Positions 1 through 5,707 of a DNA stretch of 10,946 nucleotides are shown here, in pieces (the stretch's first letter is position 1; each line of letters opens with the position of its first letter). The DNA is from an uncultured Lachnospiraceae bacterium. Its GTDB lineage: Bacteria; Bacillota; Clostridia; Lachnospirales; Lachnospiraceae. A program made the translations under genes and the position numbers. The notes under the pieces were generated by a model. That model was not told the DNA's origin, searched no databases, and saw nothing but the letters and a program-made list of their open reading frames with translations. The DNA lies in contig CAKRHW010000027.1 of assembly GCA_934339365.1 (NCBI GenBank), forward strand, positions 1 to 10,946, written 5' to 3'.

Positions 1-31
1 TATCGCAAAATATCACAAAACCGTGATTCAA

Positions 32-90
32 AGTGGTAAGAAAAGTGGTAAGTCTGAGTGGTAAGCACCTGAAATGTAGCGAGTGGTAAG
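32..90 (+). repeat. Four AGTGGTAAG direct repeats, candidate integrase arm-type sites
   Basis: AGTGGTAAG occurs perfectly four times, starting at 32, 44, 57 and 82, so the steps are 12, 13 and 25 bp. From memory, the N-terminal domain of Tn916 integrase binds DR-2 repeats containing AGTAGTAAA, which differ from this unit at only two positions. The integrase at the other end of this element belongs to that type. I infer that these are the left arm-type binding sites and that the left end of the element lies at or just before position 1. The attachment core itself cannot be identified here. Confidence 0.6.
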
Positions 91-133
91 CTTATGGGGA
101 AAACGGTATGTTCTATTTGAATGATAACGAGAA

Positions 134-172
134 ACTAACAAAAGACTAACCATGGACTAATAAAGAACTAAC
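134..172 (+). repeat. Four ACTAAC/T repeats at exact 11-bp spacing
   Basis: ACTAAC starts at 134, 145 and 167, and the variant ACTAAT starts at 156, giving an unbroken 11-bp period. About one helical turn separates the units, so all copies face the same side of the DNA. This is typical of a cooperatively bound protein array. An excisionase or another accessory factor of the nearby recombination sites is the most likely ligand, but that is inferred only from position. Confidence 0.55.
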
Positions 173-233
173 CACACGTATCTTTCTTTTTCAAATAAGA
201 GATGGTATTATTATTGTGGCAAGAAAAACGACT

Positions 234-280
234 TACAAAAAGTTACAAATATATACGGAATGACTACGGTTTGGCTACGG
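234..280 (+). repeat. Helically phased TAC repeats, the last three being TACGG
   Basis: TAC begins at 234, 244, 254, 265 and 276, a 10, 10, 11, 11 bp series. The first two copies are in TTACAAA context, and the last three are TACGG. The last two extend to CTACGG. The series lies between the ACTAAC array and the first promoter or attenuator. It could be a second protein-binding array at the element end or an operator for the gene at 392. Confidence 0.4.
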
Positions 281-294
281 TATTGAGACTTTTT

Positions 295-324
295 TTGAAA
301 AGGAAGCTATGATATTATTATCAT
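295..324 (+). promoter_or_regulatory. Possible promoter with a dyad over the -10 region
   Basis: TTGAAA (295-300) is followed after 15 bp by TATTAT (316-321). TTGAGA (283-288) with TATGAT (308-313) is an alternative with a long 19-bp spacer. A perfect inverted repeat, ATGATA-TTAT-TATCAT (309-324), covers the -10 area and could be an operator. Neither box pair has ideal spacing, so the exact promoter is uncertain. Confidence 0.35.
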
Positions 325-340
325 GGAAGTAATGAACAGA

Positions 341-372
341 GAGTAATCGAGAAAATTCGGTTGCTCTTTTTT
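341..372 (+). terminator. Intrinsic terminator or attenuator before the first gene
   Basis: GAGTAATCGA (341-350) pairs with TCGGTTGCTC (357-366) over ten base pairs, two of them G-U, and six T residues follow. It lies only about 20 bp before the ATG at 392 and just after the possible promoter. It therefore either ends transcription entering from the left or attenuates the leader of the gene at 392. Its core AATCGAGAAA...TCGGTT recurs in the terminator at 5561. Confidence 0.65.
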
Positions 373-391
373 ATGTTTAAAGGGGGATGAA

Positions 392-631
392 ATGAAGCTT
401 ACAATGAGAGAAAAAGAGATGCTTGTAATGTTTGGCTGTGAAAATCGAAAACTGACGCATCAGAGATTGGGATTAGCTTGTATTTGTATTACAGATGTTT
501 TGTCAAAGGCGGCAGTAAATAGTTTGAGAAATAAAATTAGCAGTATATCCTGTGATGAGCGGTATATTAAAATATATCATAATGTGAAAGAAGCATTGGA
601 TTATTTAAGCAATGGTGGCTATGTTGCATGA
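392..631 (+). CDS. Small element-encoded protein, transposon-transfer-assisting-like
   Basis: This 79-residue protein starts at ATG 392 behind a strong GGGGG site at 382-386. It opens with a MREKEMLVMFG segment, followed by a predicted helical region with an SLRNKI segment and a DERYIKIY stretch. The layout (an N-terminal helix starting near residue 4, then a helix followed by a short acidic/aromatic tail) recalls the small proteins named transposon-transfer assisting in Firmicute conjugative and mobilizable elements. I make that match from memory of the family's look, not from a search. There is no signal peptide or membrane segment. It sits alone downstream of an attenuator at the left end of the element. 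A role in transfer or its regulation is possible but not shown. Confidence 0.6.
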   Translation: MKLTMREKEMLVMFGCENRKLTHQRLGLACICITDVLSKAAVNSLRNKISSISCDERYIKIYHNVKEALDYLSNGGYVA

Positions 632-697
632 TTAGATTATTGATTTACAAGTTATTATTTTTTGAAAGTGAATTAAGCATATTAAATATAGGGGAAA

Positions 698-749
698 GTG
701 GATAATTGTATTGCATTTGCTCCACGGAGTAAGTATAATTTGGGTGGAG
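698..749 (+). promoter_or_regulatory. Sigma-A-type promoter with symmetric GTGGA/TCCAC half-sites
   Basis: TTGCAT (711-716), a 17-bp spacer and a perfect TATAAT (734-739) form the clearest promoter in the window. Transcription would begin near 746, which falls on the GGAGG ribosome site (746-750) of the gene at 759, so the leader would be very short. Half-sites GTGGA (698), TCCAC (721) and GTGGA (744) alternate in orientation at exactly 23-bp steps and bracket both promoter boxes. CTCCAC (720-725) and GTGGAG (744-749) form a perfect inverted repeat around the -10 box. This would suit an autoregulatory operator for the ribbon-helix-helix protein encoded next. An alternative upstream promoter is TTGAAA (662-667) with AATATA (685-690). 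Confidence 0.55.
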
Positions 750-758
750 GTAAGAACA

Positions 759-941
759 ATGGATAAAGAGAATAAAACCTATTCTATGAGTATACGAGTC
801 AGTGAAGATGAATTGGCAAAGCTTAAACAAGCAGCTAGGTTGGAAGCATATGCTTCTTATAGTGAATTTGTGAGAAGAACAGCGCTGATAGAGGCCTCAA
901 AAATAATAAATAAAACAGAGAAAGAAGGACGGAAAAATTAG
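759..941 (+). CDS. Ribbon-helix-helix DNA-binding protein
   Basis: This 60-residue protein starts at ATG 759 with GGAGG at 746-750. Its core is a short beta strand (YSMSIRVS, about residues 8-15), a helix (EDELAKLKQAARLEA) and a second helix beginning SYSEFVRRTALIEA. That is the classic ribbon-helix-helix fold of small repressors, antitoxins and MobC-like relaxosome accessory proteins. The tail is lysine-rich. Its stop codon (939-941) overlaps the likely ATT start of the methyltransferase, so the two genes are translationally linked. Because it opens the restriction-modification operon and its promoter carries symmetric half-sites, a controller or autorepressor role is attractive. A relaxosome role with the MobV relaxase is the alternative. 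The sequence does not decide between them. Confidence 0.75.
   Translation: MDKENKTYSMSIRVSEDELAKLKQAARLEAYASYSEFVRRTALIEASKIINKTEKEGRKN
925..939 (+). promoter_or_regulatory. Ribosome site that points to an ATT start codon
   Basis: AAGGA at 925-929 is seven bases before ATT at 937-939, an ideal spacing. The methyltransferase frame is closed by TAA at 907-909. Between there and ATG 1000 it contains no ATG, GTG or TTG; only ATA at 910 and ATT at 937 and 979 could start it. Confidence 0.55.
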
Positions 942-2127
942 TACATTATATAAAAAATATCAAAATAATAGAGATGTTATTTCTTTTTTCTCCGGTGCAA
1001 TGGGGCTTGATATTGGCTTGAGTAAGGCGGGGTTACATGTTGTAATTGGACAAGATTTTGAGCCTGCATGTGTTGAAACAATGAAAGCAAATGGTCACAA
1101 GGTGTTAGGTGGAGATATTAGGAACATCGAACCGGAGACGATGCTACAATTGTCGGGATTACACAAAGGAGAACCATTTTTAATTTGCGGGGGACCACCT
1201 TGCCAACCATTTTCTACAGCCGGGAAGAGGTTGGGAATAAATGATCCTCGTGGAAGTTTATTTATGGACTACATTAGAATGATAGATTATATTCGGCCTC
1301 GCTTTTTTATAATGGAAAACGTAAAAGGGATTATGTCAGCTCCCTTAAAGCATGTTCCGGCAGCTGAGTACGATAAAAATGACCCCAAGCAAAAACTTGG
1401 GACAGTTTTAGATGTAATATTAGCTGAATTTGATAAACTTGGATATAAGACTGTATATGGAATTTTGGATGCAGTAAATTATGGTGTCCCGCAGTTTCGA
1501 GAACGTTTTGTGTTAATTGGAAGTCGAGATAATGAAGATATTTTTTTGCCATTTCCAACGCATTTTCAAATGCACCAAAACCCAGAATATAGATGGAAAA
1601 CAGTTGGGGAGGCGATAAAAGATTTAGAAGAAAACCCAGGAGAATATTCAAAATTAAGTGGAGATAGAAAGAAATATATTCATTTGGTTCCAGAAGGAGG
1701 AAATTGGAGAGATTTACCTGCTGAGTTAATTCCTTTGGCAATGGGTGGAGCATATGAGTCAGGGGGAGGAAAAGTTGGGTTTTATCGTAGATTATCATAT
1801 TCGCAACCCGCACCTACTGTTACAACCGCACCAGCTCAAAAAGCAACAATGTTGTGCCATCCAAATCAGGATCGTCCATTAAGTGTTAAAGAATATGCTA
1901 GGATTCAACAATTTCCAGATGATTGGATTTTTACAGGAACTGTAGCAGCAAAGTATAAACAAATAGGAAACGCTGTTCCAGTAGGATTGGCAAAAGCGAT
2001 AGGTCAGGCGATAATTGCAACGGCAGATAAGACTTCAACTATTCAAACTAAGCGTTTTAGGGGAACTAGTGTACACAATAAAATAAAAAATGCTATGGAA
2101 TTAGGAGGTAGTGATGGAACCAATTAA
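937..2127 (+). CDS. C5-cytosine DNA methyltransferase of a type II R-M system
   Basis: The enzyme transfers a methyl group from S-adenosylmethionine to C5 of cytosine and protects host DNA from the endonuclease encoded next. Numbered from ATT 937 (396 residues), motif I is FFSGAMGLDIG at 17-27. The motif IV loop GGPPCQPFS carries the catalytic Cys89. ENV of motif VI is at 127-129, QFRER of motif VIII at 186-190, and motif IX (RRLSYSQPAPTV) at 284-295. QIGNAVP of motif X is at 342-348. The region around 200-282 is the target recognition domain. Starting at ATG 1000 would cut motif I in half and drop 21 residues, so I prefer the ATT start, which has a well-placed AAGGA. It overlaps the preceding stop by three bases and the endonuclease start by 14 bases. 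The recognition sequence cannot be read from the protein by eye. Confidence 0.93.
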   Translation: MSTLYKKYQNNRDVISFFSGAMGLDIGLSKAGLHVVIGQDFEPACVETMKANGHKVLGGDIRNIEPETMLQLSGLHKGEPFLICGGPPCQPFSTAGKRLGINDPRGSLFMDYIRMIDYIRPRFFIMENVKGIMSAPLKHVPAAEYDKNDPKQKLGTVLDVILAEFDKLGYKTVYGILDAVNYGVPQFRERFVLIGSRDNEDIFLPFPTHFQMHQNPEYRWKTVGEAIKDLEENPGEYSKLSGDRKKYIHLVPEGGNWRDLPAELIPLAMGGAYESGGGKVGFYRRLSYSQPAPTVTTAPAQKATMLCHPNQDRPLSVKEYARIQQFPDDWIFTGTVAAKYKQIGNAVPVGLAKAIGQAIIATADKTSTIQTKRFRGTSVHNKIKNAMELGGSDGTN

Positions 2128-3103
2128 TCAGAATTATAATGAAGATGATGTTAAAGCTGCGATTGCAAAAGCATTGGAGAATTTTTATGGCTCTCTTATT
2201 GCAAAAATAGATGCGATTAATATAAAAGACATAATGAAATCTAAAAATCCATATTTATATCGAGCTAAATCAATGCAAACATCTGCAGAAATAATAGATT
2301 CTATATTACAGGCGTTTGTAAGTTCAAGCGAGGAGACAATATTTGGTAATTGTTTTTTTGAACCAATTGCAATTGCCGCTTCTGGGGGAAGCAAATCAGC
2401 TACTCGTGGTGTTGATATAGAATTATATGATGCAGATAGTAATACAAAATATTTTGTTGCTGTAAAAAGTGGAACATCAATATTTAATGCTGATAGTATG
2501 AAAAAGCAGGGAGAAAACTTTGCAGAAGCGCAAAGAACTTTGCGGACATCTGGGGGAAGAACTGGGTTCGAAGCAATAGTTGGATATGCATATGGAACAA
2601 AAACAGAATCTGGAAGAGGAAAGGCAAAAATATATGAAGAAGTTGCTGGCGAAGAATTTTGGGAAACTATAACTGGTGATAAAAATTTCTATACCAAAAT
2701 AATTTCTTTTATGGACACACTTCCGGAAAAGTACATAGATGATTATAAAGAAAGTTATGCAAGGGCTTCTAATAGACTGGTAAGAGATTTTTCAGTTGAG
2801 TTTTGTAATCCTGATGGAACAATAAATTGGGAAAAATTGGTGGATTATAATTCAGGAAGTCCGAGAAGAAAAGCAAGGGAAGAAGTATTAAATAATGCCT
2901 TGAATATTTACAATTGGATGATAAGCAATCCTATGATTACACAGAAAAAATTGCAGGAAGAAACTTCACTTGGAGTGACTTCTCTTAAGAGAGCGATAGC
3001 TTATTTGACTACTATGGGAATTGTAAGTAAAGGAAATGAAAAAAGTAAAAGTGGATGGACGATTAACTCACCATTTAGTGTAGATGAGAGCTATTTTGAT
3101 TGA
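2114..3103 (+). CDS. Type II restriction endonuclease, PmeII-like, with C-terminal HTH
   Basis: This 329-residue protein is the probable cutting partner of the methyltransferase. ATG 2114 is preferred over GTG 2111 because GGAGG (2104-2108) lies five bases before the ATG and only two before the GTG. Segments KNPYLYRAK (45-52), SSEETIFG (71-78), GVDIELY (99-105) and YFVAVKSG (113-120) match my memory of PmeII-type endonucleases. E74, D101 and K118 are candidate PD-(D/E)xK metal-site residues, although the position two before K118 is alanine. A helical HTH-like module at about 260-320 (LGVTSLKRAIAYLTTMGIV) follows the nuclease core and may read DNA. The gene overlaps the methyltransferase by 14 bases, as in coupled R-M pairs, and is followed 25 bases later by the ATPase gene. 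I am confident it is an R-M endonuclease, less so of the exact subfamily. Confidence 0.82.
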   Translation: MEPINQNYNEDDVKAAIAKALENFYGSLIAKIDAINIKDIMKSKNPYLYRAKSMQTSAEIIDSILQAFVSSSEETIFGNCFFEPIAIAASGGSKSATRGVDIELYDADSNTKYFVAVKSGTSIFNADSMKKQGENFAEAQRTLRTSGGRTGFEAIVGYAYGTKTESGRGKAKIYEEVAGEEFWETITGDKNFYTKIISFMDTLPEKYIDDYKESYARASNRLVRDFSVEFCNPDGTINWEKLVDYNSGSPRRKAREEVLNNALNIYNWMISNPMITQKKLQEETSLGVTSLKRAIAYLTTMGIVSKGNEKSKSGWTINSPFSVDESYFD

Positions 3104-3128
3104 AAATATAAGATAGGGGGGAATTTTA

Positions 3129-5372
3129 ATGAAAATTATTTTTTCGGCTATTAAAAATTCTGGCATATTTGAAGATGATTTCATGCATCTTTCAGAAGAG
3201 AAGGGAACTATCGAGTTTAAACGTATGCAAACGGCAGGGGGAATTGCTGTTATTTATGCTCCAAATGGAACTGGTAAAACAAGTTTTGCTAATTTGCTAT
3301 CAACAGAAGTATCTAATGAGAACATTTTTTTTGATGCAGTTGATGAACGGGGAAATAGAATCGCACCGGAGTCAGGAGTATTTCATGTAATACAAGACCA
3401 AATTAATAGGAATGTTATTCGCGGAGAAACTACGGATTATTTAATAGGTGCACAAATTCGTAGAGAATATGATCTTAGAAATCAGATAAATATATTATTT
3501 AGAAATGCATATGATGATCTTGCGTCAAAATACAAATCAGAGTTTAAGGTATCAAAAGTTAAAGATTATTTGTTAGATCAGATATCCGTACTTCAGCATC
3601 AGACAGCATATGAATATATTCGTAGTATTGTAAATGTAAGAACGCATGGAAAGGATATTAATAGGGCGGAATTTGTTACATTTGTTCGTAACAATGAAAA
3701 TATTCTGAATGTTGTAGAACTTGAAGAGGAAAAAAGGAAATTTGTTATTACAGATTTATCAAAAGTAAAAGTGATAGAAAAGATTCTTTCAATTAATCCT
3801 GATGAAATTATAGCAGATCAGAATGTTAATTTGATTGAGCAACATGATGATGCGATTGAGATATTGAATAAGTATCATTCAGCTGATATTTGTATAGTTT
3901 GCGATAATACATCATTTAATGGAGATGCACTTCTTGAAAGAAAAAAGGAAGACAGAAAAAACATTTATGAGAACCTTGATAAAAAAACAAAAGATATTCT
4001 TGAAAAAATAGTATGTGATAACTCATTGATCGGATTTGATCCTTTTCATATCAAAGAAATTGTAGGTGCGTTCATTGCGGGAGAAAGTACAAATGAGTTG
4101 ATTGAATTGCAACAGGAAATAACGACATATGTTAATAATGTATGCAATGAAATGGTAAATGAACTATTTCATTGCTTTGATGGTACTAGATTTTTTGAAA
4201 TTTTTGACGAATATGCACAATTGGTTGAAATGCAACCACAGCTTGATACGGAAGAACTTCTATTTATTGAAAATGTAATAAATGAAAATATTGGAAAAGA
4301 TATTACGATTGTCAGGGATGAAGAAAATGACAGAAATTATAAATTGAAACTAGGAAATAAGGATTTACTTGGCACGGAACGTAACGAAATGGAGCTTAGT
4401 ACAGGGGAACAAAACTTTATTTCATTGGCATTTGAGCTACTTCTGGCAAGACACTCAGATAAGGAATATATTGTCATGGATGATCCAATTTCAAGTTTTG
4501 ATTCTGTATACAAAAACAAAATAGCCTTTTGCATTATTAAGTTTTTGGAAAATAAGAAACAGATTATTCTTACACACAACACGGACTTAATCCGATTATT
4601 AGATGTTCAACTAAATAATTGCTTTAATCTTTATATTTTGAATAATGTGTATGAGGGCGAAAATGGATTTATTTCTGTTTCGGGACGAGAAAAGGAATTG
4701 CTAATTAATCTTCATCATTTGATTTCTCTTTTTCAAAATAAAAACGATGAATTAAAGAATGCCATTCATAATAAAAGGCAGTTTCTTATGGCAATGATTC
4801 CGTTTATACGTGGATATGCTCATATATGCTTGGATCCAGAGGATTATTATGGATTGTTATCTGGTATTATGCATGGGTATGGTACTGGTAGTTTAGATGT
4901 AGTTCCAATTTATAATAAACTTTTTGGGGATGTTTTTGATGGACAAGAAATTATTGGCGTTACGGATATCCTAGGAATCGATAGTAGCAATTTAGATATA
5001 TTGGATAAAACATGCTTCCCGTTACTTGCAGATACGTTAGAACAGACACTTGTATACTATCATCTTCGTATGAAAGTAGAAAAAGAGTTGGTTGATATTT
5101 TTAATCTTCATCCAAATAATATGACAATGCTAAACCAAATAATTCAGCAAGCATTTAAGTGCCAAAATACTGCAGATCCAAACTATGAGAAAATGAGAGA
5201 GTTCCGTGTATTTTTTACAAGTAGGAAAACGCTTCTTAATGAGTTTAACCATTTTGAAGGGAATATGAATATATTTCAACCGGCAATTGACATAACTAAA
5301 GCTTCCCTTCAAAAAGAGATAATTGAGATTGAGGCAAAATTAATAGAAATTAGGAACTTTGTAAACCAATAG
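3129..5372 (+). CDS. SMC/RecF-like AAA_13 ATPase linked to the R-M genes
   Basis: This 747-residue protein has a split ABC-type ATPase head. Walker A is APNGTGKTS (44-52), with Ala in place of the usual first Gly. The signature LSTGEQ is at 423-428, Walker B YIVMDDPISSFDS at 447-459, and the H-loop LTHNTD has His483. The central helical region includes CIVC (255-258), a CxxC that could act as a zinc hook as in Rad50 and RloC. The DDPISSFD form of Walker B is typical of the AAA_13 group that includes the anticodon nucleases PrrC and RloC. The C-terminal third has an R-x3-H and MHGY block (561-584), but the R-x3-E-H order of PrrC is not clearly present. The start has a GGGGGG ribosome site 25 bases after the endonuclease, so it belongs to the same operon. 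A DNA-sensing defence ATPase is likely; nuclease activity is unproven. Confidence 0.85.
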   Translation: MKIIFSAIKNSGIFEDDFMHLSEEKGTIEFKRMQTAGGIAVIYAPNGTGKTSFANLLSTEVSNENIFFDAVDERGNRIAPESGVFHVIQDQINRNVIRGETTDYLIGAQIRREYDLRNQINILFRNAYDDLASKYKSEFKVSKVKDYLLDQISVLQHQTAYEYIRSIVNVRTHGKDINRAEFVTFVRNNENILNVVELEEEKRKFVITDLSKVKVIEKILSINPDEIIADQNVNLIEQHDDAIEILNKYHSADICIVCDNTSFNGDALLERKKEDRKNIYENLDKKTKDILEKIVCDNSLIGFDPFHIKEIVGAFIAGESTNELIELQQEITTYVNNVCNEMVNELFHCFDGTRFFEIFDEYAQLVEMQPQLDTEELLFIENVINENIGKDITIVRDEENDRNYKLKLGNKDLLGTERNEMELSTGEQNFISLAFELLLARHSDKEYIVMDDPISSFDSVYKNKIAFCIIKFLENKKQIILTHNTDLIRLLDVQLNNCFNLYILNNVYEGENGFISVSGREKELLINLHHLISLFQNKNDELKNAIHNKRQFLMAMIPFIRGYAHICLDPEDYYGLLSGIMHGYGTGSLDVVPIYNKLFGDVFDGQEIIGVTDILGIDSSNLDILDKTCFPLLADTLEQTLVYYHLRMKVEKELVDIFNLHPNNMTMLNQIIQQAFKCQNTADPNYEKMREFRVFFTSRKTLLNEFNHFEGNMNIFQPAIDITKASLQKEIIEIEAKLIEIRNFVNQ

Positions 5373-5413
5373 TGCTTTTAATAAGAAAATTTGATCATTC
5401 TGTGAGGAGAACA

Positions 5414-5519
5414 CCCTGGTCCGTCCAGGGCGACAGCCTTGGCCCATAGATGTGTTGTGACACATCGTATTGGGTTATTATCTGTCACGCTTCGCTCAGA
5501 TATCGTAGCTTTGCTACGA
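5414..5519 (+). other. Candidate oriT region with three inverted repeats
   Basis: Inside a 335-bp stretch without a convincing gene, upstream of the relaxase, lie three dyads. CCCTGG-TCCGT-CCAGGG spans 5414-5430. CCCATAGATGTG (5443-5454) pairs with CACATCGTATTGGG (5461-5474) around loop TTGTGA. TCGTAGC-TTT-GCTACGA spans 5503-5519. MobV relaxases typically nick near an inverted repeat just upstream of their own gene. The TGTGTTG segment in the second dyad recalls the pMV158 nick neighbourhood (TAGTG/TGTTA, from memory). The exact nick site is inference. Confidence 0.5.
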
Positions 5520-5560
5520 AAAGAAAAATTGAATTTGTAAAGAAATCAGCAAGGGTTGAA

Positions 5561-5591
5561 AAAAGGAATCGAGAAATCGGTTCCTTTTTTT
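5561..5591 (+). terminator. Intrinsic terminator between the defence operon and the relaxase
   Basis: AAAAGGAATCGA (5561-5572) pairs with TCGGTTCCTTTT (5577-5588) around a GAAA tetraloop, twelve pairs including one G-U, and the T run extends to 5591. It would stop transcripts coming from the restriction-modification operon before the relaxase gene. It shares the core AATCGAGAAA..TCGGTT with the attenuator at 341-372. Confidence 0.75.
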
Positions 5592-5607
5592 GTTATGGTG
5601 ACGAGGA

Positions 5608-5682
5608 AAATGCAACATGCTTGCATGTTTGCATTTGACGACCACTAATCAGCGCCACAGCGTGCGGAGCGCGTTGTGGCGC
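5608..5682 (+). repeat. Two dyads just upstream of the relaxase gene
   Basis: AAATGCAACATGC (5608-5620) and GCATGTTTGCATTT (5623-5636) form a near-perfect palindrome with a two-base centre; AACATGC-TT-GCATGTT is the exact core. GACGA flanks it on both sides (5600 and 5637). A second, GC-rich dyad pairs GCGCCACA (5652-5659) with TGTGGCGC (5675-5682). They may be part of oriT, a relaxosome binding site or an operator of the mobilization genes. No clear promoter boxes are visible between here and 5708. Confidence 0.45.
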
Positions 5683-5707
5683 AGGCTCGGAAAAGGAGAA
5701 AATTGAG

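Noticed and set aside
32..280. Short repeats considered as a CRISPR array
   Set aside because: Units are 6-9 bases with 2-16 base gaps; a CRISPR array would have repeats of roughly 24-40 bases with similar-sized spacers, and no cas gene is present.
759..941. RHH protein as the antitoxin of a toxin-antitoxin pair
   Set aside because: The next gene is a methyltransferase, not a toxin, and no small toxin-like frame is adjacent.
1331..1813. 160-residue minus-strand open frame
   Set aside because: It lies wholly inside the methyltransferase opposite conserved motifs and has no ribosome site; it is a shadow of the real gene.
5450..5638. 62-residue open frame upstream of the relaxase
   Set aside because: It crosses the dyads of the candidate oriT and the terminator, has no ribosome site and no protein-like domain; the frame is probably a by-product of structured DNA.
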